Source: an uncultured Acetatifactor sp.
Lineage (GTDB): Bacteria > Bacillota > Clostridia > Lachnospirales > Lachnospiraceae
Assembly: GCA_910583845.1 (NCBI GenBank)
Contig: CAJUAB010000002.1
Coordinates: 62,001 to 126,000 of the forward strand
Length of the DNA: 64,000 bases
Direction of reading: 5' to 3'
Shown here: in pieces, positions 8,308 to 17,786 of the stretch
Layout: each line of letters starts with the position of its first letter
Numbering within the stretch: the stretch's first letter is position 1
The notes under the pieces: model-generated
What the model saw: the letters and a program-made list of their open reading frames with translations, nothing else
What the model was told of the DNA's origin: nothing
The model's database searches: none
Position numbers and translations under genes: made by a program

Positions 8308-9501
8308 ATGATTTATCTGGACAACGCGGCTACCACCAGAACGGCGCCGGAGGTGGTGGAAGCCATGCTGCCATATTTCAGCGAGAATTACGGCAACGCC
8401 AGCAGTATCTATTCCCTTGGCTGTGCCAGCAAGAAGGCGCTGAACCAGGCCAGGAGGACGCTGGCGGATTACCTGGGGGCCAGGCAGGAGGAAATCTATT
8501 TTACCGCGGGCGGCTCAGAGGCGGACAACTGGGCTCTGAAAGCGACGGCGGAGGCTTACAGGGAGAAGGGAAAGCATATTGTCACCACCCGGATCGAACA
8601 TCACGCAGTGCTGCACACCTGTGAATATCTGGAAAAGCAGGGTTTTGAGGTGACCTATGTGGGAGTGGACGAAAACGGAATTGTGGATCTTGCGGAACTG
8701 GAAGCGGCCATCAGGCCGGATACCATATTGATTTCGGTCATGTTCGCCAACAATGAGGTGGGGACCTTGCAGCCGGTCAGAGAGATCGGACAGCTTGCCC
8801 GCGACAGAGGGATTTTGTTCCATACGGACGCGGTGCAGGCCTTCGGACAGCTTCCCATCCGGGTGGACGAACTGCATATTGATATGCTCAGCGCCAGCGC
8901 TCACAAGATAAACGGTCCCAAGGGGGTGGGCTGCCTCTATATCCGCTCCGGCCTGAAGCTGCGCAGCTTGATCCACGGCGGCGCGCAGGAGCGGTCACGC
9001 CGGGCGGGGACGGAGAATATTCCCGGCATCGTTGGTTTTGGCAAGGCCATAGAGCGGGCGGTGCGGATGATGCCGGAGAAAACGCAAAAGGAGACAGAGC
9101 TGCGGGATTATCTCATCGCCCGGATCGAGAAGGAGATTCCCTATTGCCGACTGAACGGGGACCGCAGCCGGAGACTGCCCGGAAATGTGAATTTCAGTTT
9201 TCGATTCATTGAGGGGGAGTCTCTGCTGATCATGCTGGATATGAAGGGAATCTGCGGCTCCAGCGGCTCTGCCTGTACCTCCGGGGCCCTGGACCCCTCC
9301 CATGTGCTGCTTTCCATGGGGCTGTCCCATGAGATGGCCCACGGTTCTCTGCGGCTTACTCTGTCGGAGGAGAATACCCGGGAGGAGATGGATACAGTGG
9401 TGGAGGCCATCGGGGAGATTGTGGGAAAGCTGCGGGCCATGTCCCCGCTGTATGAGGACTTCCTGAAATCAGCCGGTTCCTGTTCTCCGGATATTTCATA
9501 A
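8308..9501 (+). CDS. nifS: Cysteine desulfurase, NifS/IscS family
   Basis: The 397-residue enzyme takes sulfur from cysteine as a persulfide for iron-sulfur clusters and tRNA thiolation. Visible marks: N-terminus MIYLDNAATT, the PLP lysine in SASAHKINGPKG, an invariant His in RIEHHAVL, and the catalytic cysteine in SSGSACTSGAL. The ATG at 8308 follows AAGGAGG and starts at the conserved N-terminus; an in-frame extension upstream is promoter DNA. nifU follows after 130 bases and mnmA after that, so the cluster can supply both FeS assembly and tRNA 2-thiouridine. No IscR gene is adjacent. Confidence 0.95.
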   Translation: MIYLDNAATTRTAPEVVEAMLPYFSENYGNASSIYSLGCASKKALNQARRTLADYLGARQEEIYFTAGGSEADNWALKATAEAYREKGKHIVTTRIEHHAVLHTCEYLEKQGFEVTYVGVDENGIVDLAELEAAIRPDTILISVMFANNEVGTLQPVREIGQLARDRGILFHTDAVQAFGQLPIRVDELHIDMLSASAHKINGPKGVGCLYIRSGLKLRSLIHGGAQERSRRAGTENIPGIVGFGKAIERAVRMMPEKTQKETELRDYLIARIEKEIPYCRLNGDRSRRLPGNVNFSFRFIEGESLLIMLDMKGICGSSGSACTSGALDPSHVLLSMGLSHEMAHGSLRLTLSEENTREEMDTVVEAIGEIVGKLRAMSPLYEDFLKSAGSCSPDIS

Positions 9502-9631
9502 AACCGCAGTACACAGCCCGCTGCGCGGCATCATTCGGTACCAATATGCACAGATTGTGACGCGCATCTGGCAGTACACATTTATCAGACACGCTCGGAG
9601 GGAGCGCCGCGACTTCAAAAAGGAGACAGAT

Positions 9632-10069
9632 ATGTACAGTGAAAAGGTGATGGATCATTTTCAGAATCCCAGGAATGTGGGGGAGATTGAGGATGCCAGC
9701 GGAGTGGGCACCGTGGGCAATGCCCGATGCGGTGATATTATGCGGATATTTCTGGATATAGACGAGGAAGGGATCATCCGGGATGTGAAATTCAAGACCT
9801 TTGGCTGCGGCGCGGCGGTGGCCACCAGCTCCATGGCTACGGAGCTGGTGAAGGGAAAGACTGTCCGGGAGGCCATGCAGGTCACCAACAAAGCGGTGAT
9901 GGAGGCTCTTGACGGCCTTCCGCCGGTGAAAGTGCATTGTTCGCTGCTGGCGGAGGAGGCCATCCATGCGGCCCTGTGGGATTATGCGGAAAAAAATGGC
10001 ATTACCATTGAGGGACTGGAGCGGCCCGTGTCCGACATCGGCGAACAGGAGGAGGAACCGGCGTATTAA
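9632..10069 (+). CDS. nifU: Iron-sulfur cluster scaffold, NifU/IscU family
   Basis: This 145-residue protein is an IscU-type scaffold on which FeS clusters are built from sulfur supplied by NifS. It has the three conserved cysteines: GNARCGD, FGCGAAVA and VHCSLLAEEA, plus the conserved Asp next to the first cysteine. The N-terminus YSEKVMDHFQNPRNVGEI is typical. A strong AAAGGAG precedes the ATG at 9632. It lacks the extra C-terminal NifU domains, so it is the short clostridial form. It precedes mnmA by 20 bases. Confidence 0.95.
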   Translation: MYSEKVMDHFQNPRNVGEIEDASGVGTVGNARCGDIMRIFLDIDEEGIIRDVKFKTFGCGAAVATSSMATELVKGKTVREAMQVTNKAVMEALDGLPPVKVHCSLLAEEAIHAALWDYAEKNGITIEGLERPVSDIGEQEEEPAY

Positions 10070-10089
10070 GGGGACGGAAAGAGGTAATT

Positions 10090-11166
10090 ATGAAGCGGAA
10101 AGTGGTTGTGGGGATGTCCGGGGGCGTGGATTCCTCGGTGGCGGCTTATTTGCTGCAGGAGCAGGGGTATGAGGTAATCGGCGTCACTATGCAGATCTGG
10201 CAGGAGGAAGAGGCGCAGTCGCAGGACGGGTGCTGCGGCCTGTCGGCGGTGGAGGATGCCCGGCGGGTGGCGGAGACGCTGGGGATTCCCTATTACGTCA
10301 TGAATTTCAGGAGGGAGTTTCGGGAGAGGGTCATGGATTATTTTGTGGAAGAATACCTCCGGGGGAGGACGCCCAATCCCTGCATTGCCTGCAATCGTTA
10401 TGTGAAATGGGAATCCCTGCTGCGGCGCGCCCTGGAACTGGGAGCGGACTATATTGCCACCGGGCATTATGCCCGGGTGGACAGGCTGGGGAACGGACGC
10501 TTTGCCATCCGAAATTCTGTCACGGCAAAAAAGGATCAGACCTACGCCCTGTACAGTCTTACGCAGGAGCAGCTGGCGCATACGCTGATGCCGGCAGGGG
10601 AGTATGCCAAGGAGGAGATCCGGCAGATCGCCCGGCAGCAGGGGCTGCCTGTGGCCCATAAGCCGGACAGCCAGGAAATCTGCTTTATTCCCGACCATGA
10701 CTATGCGGCTTTCATCGACCGGGAGGCGGGAGAGCGGGTGCCGCCTCCCGGGGACTTTGTCAGCGGGGAAGGGCAGGTATTGGGGCGGCATAAGGGCATT
10801 ACCCATTATACCATAGGGCAGCGCAAAGGGCTGGAGCTGGCCATGGGACACCGGATGTTTGTGACGGCCATCAGGCCGGAGAGCAATCAGGTGGTCCTTG
10901 GGGAGAATGAGGACACCTTTACCCGGCAGGTGCTCTGCGACCGGGTGAACTATATGGCGGTGGAGGACCTGACAGGGCCGGAAAATGTGGTGGCAAAGAT
11001 CCGCTACAATCACGGTGGCGCTCCCTGCATCATTGAGAAGCAGACGGACGGGAAAGTGCTGTGCAGCTTTGACAGCCCTGTGCGGTCCGCCGCCCCCGGA
11101 CAGGCGGTGGTGTTTTATAAGGGAGAATATGTGCTGGGAGGCGGGACCATCCTGGAGCCTGTCTGA
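10090..11166 (+). CDS. mnmA: tRNA-specific 2-thiouridylase MnmA
   Basis: MnmA thiolates uridine-34 of tRNA for Lys, Glu and Gln using sulfur passed from a cysteine desulfurase. The 358-residue protein has the ATP PP-loop motif GMSGGVDSS at its N-terminus, the first catalytic cysteine in TPNPCIACNR and the second in QEICFIPD. The C-terminal beta-barrel (ends GGTILEPV) is complete. Its position behind nifS-nifU suggests a dedicated sulfur donor. Confidence 0.96.
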   Translation: MKRKVVVGMSGGVDSSVAAYLLQEQGYEVIGVTMQIWQEEEAQSQDGCCGLSAVEDARRVAETLGIPYYVMNFRREFRERVMDYFVEEYLRGRTPNPCIACNRYVKWESLLRRALELGADYIATGHYARVDRLGNGRFAIRNSVTAKKDQTYALYSLTQEQLAHTLMPAGEYAKEEIRQIARQQGLPVAHKPDSQEICFIPDHDYAAFIDREAGERVPPPGDFVSGEGQVLGRHKGITHYTIGQRKGLELAMGHRMFVTAIRPESNQVVLGENEDTFTRQVLCDRVNYMAVEDLTGPENVVAKIRYNHGGAPCIIEKQTDGKVLCSFDSPVRSAAPGQAVVFYKGEYVLGGGTILEPV

Positions 11167-11427
11167 AAAATCATTTCTGTCATCTGCCCCTGGCATTGGT
11201 TGTCACAGCAGACGTAAGGTGCTTATCAGGAGGGACGAAAAAAGCCGTAACATGGACGGGCAGGATGGCATACAATGAAAGAGACAGCAGGATGCCCGGG
11301 CAGATCCGCTGCCGGGAAGAAGCATACCGGGGCGGGGATACCGGGCAAGGCTGCGTATGCCTTATTGGATAAGAAAAAGCGTTTTGCAATCACCTGGGTT
11401 GGATTATATGGCAAGGAGCAGAGAAGA

Positions 11428-11970
11428 ATGGATATGCAATTTGACAGAAACCGAAGGAGAGAGAAAAGCTATCGGGGTGTGCAGGGGACTATTGTGAGCA
11501 TGGAACCCACACGCATCGGCAACCGCCGGGCGGACGGCTGCATGATGTTCGTGGGTCTGGAGGACCAGGAAGGGAATCTGGTTAATTTCACGGTATCTCC
11601 CACCACTTTCGTGCTGGATTACGTGATGCTGCGGGAGGGAATGGAAGTGACCATGTATTATCGCACGGACGAACCGGTGCCGCTGATTTATCCGCCCCAG
11701 TACAGGGCAGCAGTAGTGACGCCGCGGATGCCGGGGCAGATGGTGGATGTGGACTATTACAACAGATCGCTGATCAATCAGGATATGACCTTGCAGCTGA
11801 ATCTGGATGGAAGCGTGGACATAACCACCACCAATAACCAGCGATTTCTGGGAAGTCCTGCCAACAATGACCTGGTGGTGGTATACACCAGTTCTACCAG
11901 GAGCATTCCGGCACAGACCACTCCGGCCCGGATCGTGGTGCTGTGTCCCAGTGTTCTATCCAGGCAGTAA
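11428..11970 (+). CDS. Conserved hypothetical beta-rich protein
   Basis: I do not recognise this 180-residue protein. It is soluble and without cysteine-rich motifs apart from single residues. The N-terminal third (YRGVQGTIVSME, LVNFTVSPTTFVLDYVMLREG, VTMYYR) alternates hydrophobic and polar residues as in an OB-fold or beta-barrel. The C-terminal part is Asn/Thr-rich. The ATG at 11428 follows AAGGAGC; the long in-frame extension upstream has no good start signal. A bidirectional hairpin overlaps its stop codon. It may be co-transcribed with mnmA, but 260 bases separate them. Confidence 0.6.
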   Translation: MDMQFDRNRRREKSYRGVQGTIVSMEPTRIGNRRADGCMMFVGLEDQEGNLVNFTVSPTTFVLDYVMLREGMEVTMYYRTDEPVPLIYPPQYRAAVVTPRMPGQMVDVDYYNRSLINQDMTLQLNLDGSVDITTTNNQRFLGSPANNDLVVVYTSSTRSIPAQTTPARIVVLCPSVLSRQ

Positions 11971-11993
11971 TCGCACTGCCCGGATAGAACACT
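11950..11993. terminator. Long hairpin between convergent genes
   Basis: A 19-base arm pair (agtgttctatcc.. with ..ggatagaacact, one mismatch) with loop aatcgc. It overlaps the stop codons of the two converging genes. Neither strand has a proper T tract, so it may act as a barrier or 3'-end stabiliser as much as a terminator. Confidence 0.6.
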
Positions 11994-12810
11994 AGAACCG
12001 CTTGAATTCCGGCTGGCGCTTCTCAAATATTGTGTAATACCGAAAACCGCATTCCCGCAGCACCTCTTCGGCTCTGTGGAAATCGGCGGCAATATGGGCG
12101 GGATCATGGGCGTCGGAACCGATGGTGATGATCTCGCCCCCTTTTTGCCGATAACGGCGCACAATCCCGGTGATGGGATGCACGTCCGCCAGGCCGTCCT
12201 CTATGCCGCCGGTATTGATTTCCAGGCCTTTGCCCTTTTCCAGCAGCAGATCCAGTATTCTGTCAAAGAGGTCACTGTAGGAATCATAGCAATAGCCCTG
12301 ATCTTTTTGCGGGCCATAGCGCACAACATAGTCCAGATGGCCGCATACATCAAAATTGTCAAACTTTTTGATGTTGTCGTACACTTCCTGAAAATATTCC
12401 CGGTATGCTTCCTCCTGGCTGCGCCCCTCATAGAAAGCAGGGTAGTAGGGATCACGGCCCCCGCAGACATGGCAGGAACCGATGATGAAGTCATAGTCGT
12501 GAGATTTGGCAAAGATGGCGTTGCGCCGCGTAAGATGGGGCTGCAGACCAAGCTCCGCGCCAAAAAGGAGCCTGATTTGTCCCTCGTATTTTTCCCGCAG
12601 ACGAATCAGATCATAGAGGTAAGCGTCCGCGTTCAGCTCGAACAGGCCCTGGGGGGCCTCATCTGACACAGGGAAGTCAAAATCATTGTGTTCGGTAAAA
12701 CACATATGGGTAAGTCCCCGGCGAATCCCCTCCAGGATCATCTCTTCCATGGGCGCGTCCGAATCCCCGGAGTGGGAGGAATGTAAGTGGCAGTCTGCTT
12801 TAATGGGCAT
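11992..12810 (-). CDS. PHP-family phosphatase, histidinol-phosphatase HisK-like
   Basis: This 272-residue protein is a PHP-domain metallophosphoesterase. The metal-binding motifs are visible: DCHLHSSHSGD at the N-terminus, FTEHNDFDFP, GSCHVCGG, CGHLDYVVRYG, and TIGSDAHDP near the C-terminus. HisK-type histidinol-phosphate phosphatase (histidine biosynthesis) is the usual annotation, but no his genes are nearby, so another phosphate ester is possible. The ATG at 12810 follows AAAAGGAG and begins at the conserved N-terminus; a longer in-frame start is rejected. Confidence 0.82.
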   Translation of the reverse strand: MPIKADCHLHSSHSGDSDAPMEEMILEGIRRGLTHMCFTEHNDFDFPVSDEAPQGLFELNADAYLYDLIRLREKYEGQIRLLFGAELGLQPHLTRRNAIFAKSHDYDFIIGSCHVCGGRDPYYPAFYEGRSQEEAYREYFQEVYDNIKKFDNFDVCGHLDYVVRYGPQKDQGYCYDSYSDLFDRILDLLLEKGKGLEINTGGIEDGLADVHPITGIVRRYRQKGGEIITIGSDAHDPAHIAADFHRAEEVLRECGFRYYTIFEKRQPEFKRF

Positions 12811-13082
12811 AAGTCTGTCTCCTTTTCGATAAAAGTGCCTTTGGGCATTTGCGAAACCCTGTCCGCAAGTGGCCAAAGTCCTGCGTTTGCCGCAAGCATG
12901 TTGGTACGCTCTGAAGCTCAGATTATTTTACCATCTTTTCATGTATATTTCAAAGGAAATCTGTCTGGATTATTTCGTCCTGTCTGTAATGTGGTTTTTT
13001 CATGCGGGATTGCCCGACATGGCCGGGAATGAGAATCCGGCGGCAGCAGCCGGTTGGACAGGCGCAAAAAGCAACTTACCAA

Positions 13083-13111
13083 TTGAATAATGAGCCGTCT
13101 GGCTGTATAAT
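13083..13111 (+). promoter_or_regulatory. Sigma-A promoter of clpS-clpA-aat
   Basis: TTGAAT, exactly 17 bases, TATAAT. It lies in the 387-base space (12811-13197) between the divergent PHP phosphatase and clpS. Nothing else was recognised in that space. Confidence 0.75.
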
Positions 13112-13197
13112 AGTATTCAGGCTGCGGACTCTTTTCGCGAGTGACGGACTGATAAGAGGGTTTCGCAAACGCCTGATACATGGAAGGGGAAAAGGAT

Positions 13198-13497
13198 ATG
13201 GCAGTACAGGGAGAGACAAGAGAGAGAACCAGGATAGACATACGGGAGCCAAAGCATTACCGGGTCATTATGCACAATGACGATTTTACGCCCATGGATT
13301 TTGTGGTGGATATCCTGCGGGATATTTTCCACAAGGATGAGATAGAGGCCGTTCATCTGATGATGAAGGTGCATGAGAGCGGCAGCGCCGCGGTGGGTGC
13401 TTATCCCCGGGACATAGCGGCCACCAGGATTCAGAACGCCACGGCAAGGGCCAGAGAAGAGGGATTTCCCTTTCGGCTGTCGATGGAAGAGACGTAG
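13198..13497 (+). CDS. clpS: ClpS adaptor (N-recognin)
   Basis: ClpS binds proteins with bulky hydrophobic N-terminal residues and delivers them to ClpAP. The 99-residue protein has the N-degron pocket motif HNDDFTPMDFVVDIL and the second pocket element MMKVHESGSAAVGAYPRDIA with its conserved His. The ATG at 13198 is preceded by GGGGAAAAGGA; an ATG 18 bases upstream is in frame but lacks spacing for a ribosome-binding site. clpA follows after 14 bases. Confidence 0.95.
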   Translation: MAVQGETRERTRIDIREPKHYRVIMHNDDFTPMDFVVDILRDIFHKDEIEAVHLMMKVHESGSAAVGAYPRDIAATRIQNATARAREEGFPFRLSMEET

Positions 13498-13511
13498 GAG
13501 AGGATGGGAAT

Positions 13512-15881
13512 ATGCGCGTATCGGAGGAAGTGGAGGAGATTGTAGACCGGACAGTGACCTTGGCAAAGAACGCAAATTTTGAATATGTGGTACCGGAACT
13601 TCTGCTGTATGTGATCTGTCAGAATGGGGTATTTGCCAGGGCGTTTGAAAACTGCGGCGGTCATGTCCGGGAACTGGACTATCATTTAAAAACATATCTT
13701 GAAGAATATATGGAGAACAGAGGGGAAGCAGACAGTGATCCGCAGCTTTCTCAGGATATGCTGAGTGTGCTGGACACCGTCAGGGAAGTGGCGCAGAACA
13801 GCGGAAAAGATGTGGTGGAACTTCCGCATATTGTGTGCGCCCTGTACGATCTGAAGGAAAGCTATGCCGTCTATTATATGCTGACGCAGGGAGTGGAGCG
13901 GGCGGAGCTCCTTGGGGAGATGACGGCCCTCTACGAAGATTCTGCCTGGAAAGACGGCGTATATACGGATCATGGCAGGAGAAACAACGGCGGAAGCGGA
14001 GGAGAAGACGGGCACGGCACGGGAAGCGGCGGCCTGGCGGGAGAAGAGGCAGCAGGAGATGAACCGGAGGACGGGGAGGAATGGGAGCAGGAGGGAAGAC
14101 GGCGGGGCAGCAGAGGGCCGAACGGGGACTGGCAGCAGTATGCCGTCTGTCTGAACGAGCTTACGGATCAGCAAAATCCCCTGATCGGCAGAGAGGAAGA
14201 ACTGGAGAGAACCATGCAGATTCTCTGCCGCAAAGAGAAAAACAATCCTCTCCACATCGGAGAGCCGGGAGTGGGAAAAACCGCCATCACCTATGGTTTG
14301 GCGAGGCTGCTGGAGGAAGACAGGGTTCCGGAGCCTCTGAGAGGGGCGAAAATATATTCTCTGGATCTGGGGAGTCTGCTGGCGGGCACACAGTACAGAG
14401 GGGACTTTGAGAAGCGGTTCAAAAAAGTCATGGACAGCATCTGCAGTCAGGACAAGCCCATCGTTTATATCGATGAGATTCACAATATTGTGGGCGCGGG
14501 CGCGGTGGGCGGCGGGGCCTTTGATATTTCCAATATGCTGAAACCCTATCTGGAGAGGGGGCAGGTGCGATTTATCGGTGCCACAACCTACGGGGAGTAC
14601 AAAAAACATTTTGAGAAGAGCAAAGGTCTTGTGCGAAGATTCCAGAATATTGATATCAAGGAACCCGGCACTATGGACTGCGTCCGTATTCTGGAGGGGC
14701 TGAAAGCGGGGTATGAACGGTTCCACGGCGTTGTCTATGAGGAGGGTACACTGGAGTATGCGGTGGAGATGAGCGCAAAGTATATTAACGAGCGTTTTCT
14801 GCCGGATAAGGCAGTGGATCTGATGGATGAGGCGGGGGCTTACCGCAGACTGCATCCTCTGGAAGGGGAGCGGCAGTCCGTGGGGAAGGAGCTGATCGAC
14901 GAGCTGCTCTCCAGAATATGCAGGGTTCCCAGACAGGCGGTGGAGAGTGACGATACCGCCGTACTCGCGACGCTCAAGGAGCGTCTGCAAAGTCACATAT
15001 TCGGGCAGGACGAGGCCGTGTCCCAGGTGGTCAACGCGGTGAAGTTTTCAAAGGCCGGACTTCTGGAGGAAGGCAAACCCCTGGCCAGCCTTCTCTTTGT
15101 GGGTCCCACCGGCGTGGGAAAGACAGAGATTGCCAGATGCCTGGCAAAGGAACTGGGCATCTCTCTGGTGCGCTTTGACATGAGCGAATACGGGGAAAAG
15201 CACGCGGTGGCAAAGCTGATTGGCGCGCCCGCAGGCTATGTGGGCTATGAGGAGGGCGGTCTTCTCACAGAGGAGATCCGCAGACATCCCCACGCGGTTC
15301 TGCTGCTGGACGAAATCGAGAAGGCCCATCCGGATATCTACAATATTCTGCTGCAGGTGATGGACTATGCCACGTTGACCGACAACCAGGGCAGAAAGGC
15401 GGATTTCAGAAATGTCATTCTGATCATGACCTCCAACGCGGGGGCCAGCCGCGTTGGAAAGCCGGGCATCGGTTTCGGGGGGACAAGTACCGGGGCGGAG
15501 GCCATTCTGGAGGAAGTCAGGCGCATCTTCCAGCCGGAGTTCCGCAACCGCCTGACCAGAACCGTGGTATTCAACGGTATGGACGAGAGAATGGCCGGCC
15601 AGATCGTGGACAAGAAGCTGGGCGAACTGAAGGAGATGCTTCTGCGCAGGAACATAGAGCTGTGCCCGGACCATATGGCCGGAGAACTGATCAGAAGGAA
15701 AGGAATCAGCGCGGAATTCGGTGCCAGGGAAATTGAGCGCGTGATCCAGGGAGAGATCAAGCCCCTTCTGGTGGATGAGATATTGTTCGGCTCCTTGAAA
15801 GAGGGCGGGAAATGCCTGCTCACCTGCGACAAAGGGGCGTTTGCCGTGGCCAGGATTCCGGAATCGGCTATAGAGAAATGA
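13512..15881 (+). CDS. clpA: ClpA-type AAA+ unfoldase with an acidic/glycine-rich linker
   Basis: ClpA is the hexameric unfoldase that feeds substrates to ClpP. The 789-residue protein has an N-terminal Clp repeat domain (1-145), then a low-complexity linker (about 155-205) rich in Gly, Glu and Arg, then two AAA+ modules. D1 has GEPGVGKT and IVYIDEIHNI; D2 has GPTGVGKTE and LLLDEIEKAHPD. A ClpP-docking loop of the IGF/IGL type appears as PGIGFGG. The absence of a coiled-coil M domain and the clpS partner make it ClpA, not ClpB or ClpC. The linker is longer and more charged than in Escherichia coli ClpA. Confidence 0.93.
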   Translation: MRVSEEVEEIVDRTVTLAKNANFEYVVPELLLYVICQNGVFARAFENCGGHVRELDYHLKTYLEEYMENRGEADSDPQLSQDMLSVLDTVREVAQNSGKDVVELPHIVCALYDLKESYAVYYMLTQGVERAELLGEMTALYEDSAWKDGVYTDHGRRNNGGSGGEDGHGTGSGGLAGEEAAGDEPEDGEEWEQEGRRRGSRGPNGDWQQYAVCLNELTDQQNPLIGREEELERTMQILCRKEKNNPLHIGEPGVGKTAITYGLARLLEEDRVPEPLRGAKIYSLDLGSLLAGTQYRGDFEKRFKKVMDSICSQDKPIVYIDEIHNIVGAGAVGGGAFDISNMLKPYLERGQVRFIGATTYGEYKKHFEKSKGLVRRFQNIDIKEPGTMDCVRILEGLKAGYERFHGVVYEEGTLEYAVEMSAKYINERFLPDKAVDLMDEAGAYRRLHPLEGERQSVGKELIDELLSRICRVPRQAVESDDTAVLATLKERLQSHIFGQDEAVSQVVNAVKFSKAGLLEEGKPLASLLFVGPTGVGKTEIARCLAKELGISLVRFDMSEYGEKHAVAKLIGAPAGYVGYEEGGLLTEEIRRHPHAVLLLDEIEKAHPDIYNILLQVMDYATLTDNQGRKADFRNVILIMTSNAGASRVGKPGIGFGGTSTGAEAILEEVRRIFQPEFRNRLTRTVVFNGMDERMAGQIVDKKLGELKEMLLRRNIELCPDHMAGELIRRKGISAEFGAREIERVIQGEIKPLLVDEILFGSLKEGGKCLLTCDKGAFAVARIPESAIEK

Positions 15882-15901
15882 ATCTGATAAGGAGAAAGCG
15901 T

Positions 15902-16561
15902 ATGCCGGTATATCGTTTAAACCCCAATGAAATATCTTTCCCCGATCCCACGCTGGCCTGCGAGAACGGACTGCTTGCCGTCGGGGGAGATCTGTGTGTG
16001 GAGCGTCTTCTGCTGGCTTATACCCACGGGATTTTTCCCTGGTACGAACCGGGGGAGGAGATCCTGTGGTGGTGTCCGAGGAGACGGTTCGTCATCATAC
16101 CGGAGGAAATACATGTCTCCCGCTCCATGAGTAAATACTTCCGCAAGCATGCGTACACATTCCAGGCAAACCGGGATTTCGCGGACACCATGCACCGGTG
16201 CCGGACCAAGCGGGAATTTGGGGAGGGCACCTGGATTTCGGACGAGATGGAGGAGGCATACGGCAGGCTGAACAGGGAGGGGTATGCCCTGAGCCTGGAG
16301 GCCTTTGAGGAAGATGTTCTGGCGGGAGGACTGTATGGGGTGATCATCGGGCGGTGCTTTTTCGGGGAGAGCATGTTTTCGGAAAGGGAGAACGGTTCCA
16401 AGGCGGCGTTGATCGCCCTGGCCAGGATGCTGCGGCAGAACGGTTTTCTGATGATTGATTGTCAGTTTCACACCCCCCATCTGGAGAGTATGGGAGGAAA
16501 ATACATCTCCTTTGACGAATATGACAGGATATTGCGGGAGGGCACGGGAGATAAATATTAA
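15902..16561 (+). CDS. aat: Leucyl/phenylalanyl-tRNA-protein transferase
   Basis: Aat adds Leu or Phe from aminoacyl-tRNA to proteins with N-terminal Arg or Lys, creating N-degrons for ClpS. The 219-residue protein has the family motifs FPDPTLACENGLLAVGGDL, GIFPWY, WWCPRRRFVI, GTWISDEM and GGLYGVIIGRCFFGESMFS, and LMIDCQFHTPHLESMGG. It starts at ATG 15902 behind AAGGAGAAAG, 20 bases after the clpA stop. With clpS and clpA it forms a complete leucine/phenylalanine N-degron operon. Confidence 0.95.
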   Translation: MPVYRLNPNEISFPDPTLACENGLLAVGGDLCVERLLLAYTHGIFPWYEPGEEILWWCPRRRFVIIPEEIHVSRSMSKYFRKHAYTFQANRDFADTMHRCRTKREFGEGTWISDEMEEAYGRLNREGYALSLEAFEEDVLAGGLYGVIIGRCFFGESMFSERENGSKAALIALARMLRQNGFLMIDCQFHTPHLESMGGKYISFDEYDRILREGTGDKY

Positions 16562-16608
16562 CAAACTGTAAAAATTACCAGTTTTACCAAATATTTTTGA
16601 TTTACATC

Positions 16609-16637
16609 TTGAATTTTGGACAGGAATTAGGTAAAAT
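16609..16637 (+). promoter_or_regulatory. Sigma-A promoter of gap
   Basis: TTGAAT, 17-base spacer, TAAAAT. It predicts a ~97-nt leader that contains two TTGACA-like words (16644, 16653) whose role is unclear. The strong AGGAGGA ribosome-binding site of gap follows. Confidence 0.65.
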
Positions 16638-16740
16638 AACAGTGTTGACAAAATTTTGACAATCCGGTGTCAGACAGTGTTGACCGCCGGCAGTGTTCTT
16701 CGTCAAAATAGTATAAAAAATTTTTCAGGAGGAAACTAAA

Positions 16741-17754
16741 ATGGCAGTAAGAGTAGCAATTAATGGTTTTGGCCGTATTGGTCGTCTGGCTTTCAGGCAG
16801 ATGTTCGACGCAGAGGGCTATGAGGTTGTGGCAATCAACGACCTGACCAGCCCCAAGATGCTGGCACATCTGCTCAAGTATGACTCTTCTCAGGGCAAGT
16901 ACAAGTATGCTGACAGCGTAGTGGCCGGTGAGGACAACATCACTGTAAACGGCAAGACCATCACCATCTACAAAGAGGCAGACGCCTCCAAACTCCCCTG
17001 GGGCGAGTTGAAGGTAGATGTGGTTCTGGAGTGTACCGGTTTCTACACCTCCAAGGACAAGGCTTCCGCACACATCACCGCCGGTGCCCGCAAGGTTGTT
17101 ATCTCTGCTCCCGCAGGCAATGACCTTCCTACCATCGTATACAATGTAAACCATAACACCTTGAAGCCCGAGGATACCGTTATCTCCGCCGCTTCCTGCA
17201 CCACCAACTGCCTGGCTCCCATGGCTAAGGCACTGAATGATTTCGCAGCGATCCAGAGCGGTATCATGACCACCGTTCACGCATATACCGGCGACCAGAT
17301 GATTCTGGACGGTCCTCAGAGAAAGGGCGATCTGAGAAGAAGCCGCGCAGGCGCGTGCAATATCGTTCCCAACTCCACCGGTGCCGCCAAGGCAATCGGC
17401 CTGGTTATCCCTGAATTGAACGGCAAGCTGATCGGTTCCGCACAGCGCGTACCCACCCCCACCGGTTCCACCACCATTCTGGTAGCCGTTGTAAAGGGTG
17501 AGGTTACCAAGGAAGGTATCAATGCGGCCATGAAGGCAGCTGCCACCGAGTCCTTTGGCTACAATGAGGACGAGATCGTATCCTCCGATGTGATCGGCAG
17601 CACCTACGGTTCCATCTTCGACGCTACCCAGACCATGGTTTCCAAGATGGAGGACGGCAACTCTCTGGTACAGGTTGTTTCCTGGTATGACAATGAGAAC
17701 AGCTACACCTCTCAGATGGTCCGTACCATCAAGTATTTCAGCGAGCTGGCATAA
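16741..17754 (+). CDS. gap: Glyceraldehyde-3-phosphate dehydrogenase, type I
   Basis: NAD-dependent oxidation and phosphorylation of glyceraldehyde-3-phosphate in glycolysis. The 337-residue protein has the Rossmann motif INGFGRIGRLAFRQ, the catalytic cysteine in SAASCTTNCLAP, the phosphate-site motif and RVPTPTGSTT, and ends VSWYDNENSYTSQMVRTIKYF. First gene of the gap-pgk-tpiA glycolytic cluster. A strong hairpin separates it from pgk. Confidence 0.98.
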   Translation: MAVRVAINGFGRIGRLAFRQMFDAEGYEVVAINDLTSPKMLAHLLKYDSSQGKYKYADSVVAGEDNITVNGKTITIYKEADASKLPWGELKVDVVLECTGFYTSKDKASAHITAGARKVVISAPAGNDLPTIVYNVNHNTLKPEDTVISAASCTTNCLAPMAKALNDFAAIQSGIMTTVHAYTGDQMILDGPQRKGDLRRSRAGACNIVPNSTGAAKAIGLVIPELNGKLIGSAQRVPTPTGSTTILVAVVKGEVTKEGINAAMKAAATESFGYNEDEIVSSDVIGSTYGSIFDATQTMVSKMEDGNSLVQVVSWYDNENSYTSQMVRTIKYFSELA

Positions 17755-17786
17755 GTATCATAAGTTCTGGTATGAATAAGACCTAT

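Noticed and set aside
10066..11196. Long minus-strand frame opposite mnmA
   Set aside because: Shadow of the GC-rich mnmA gene; the protein is His/Pro/Arg-rich without any motif.
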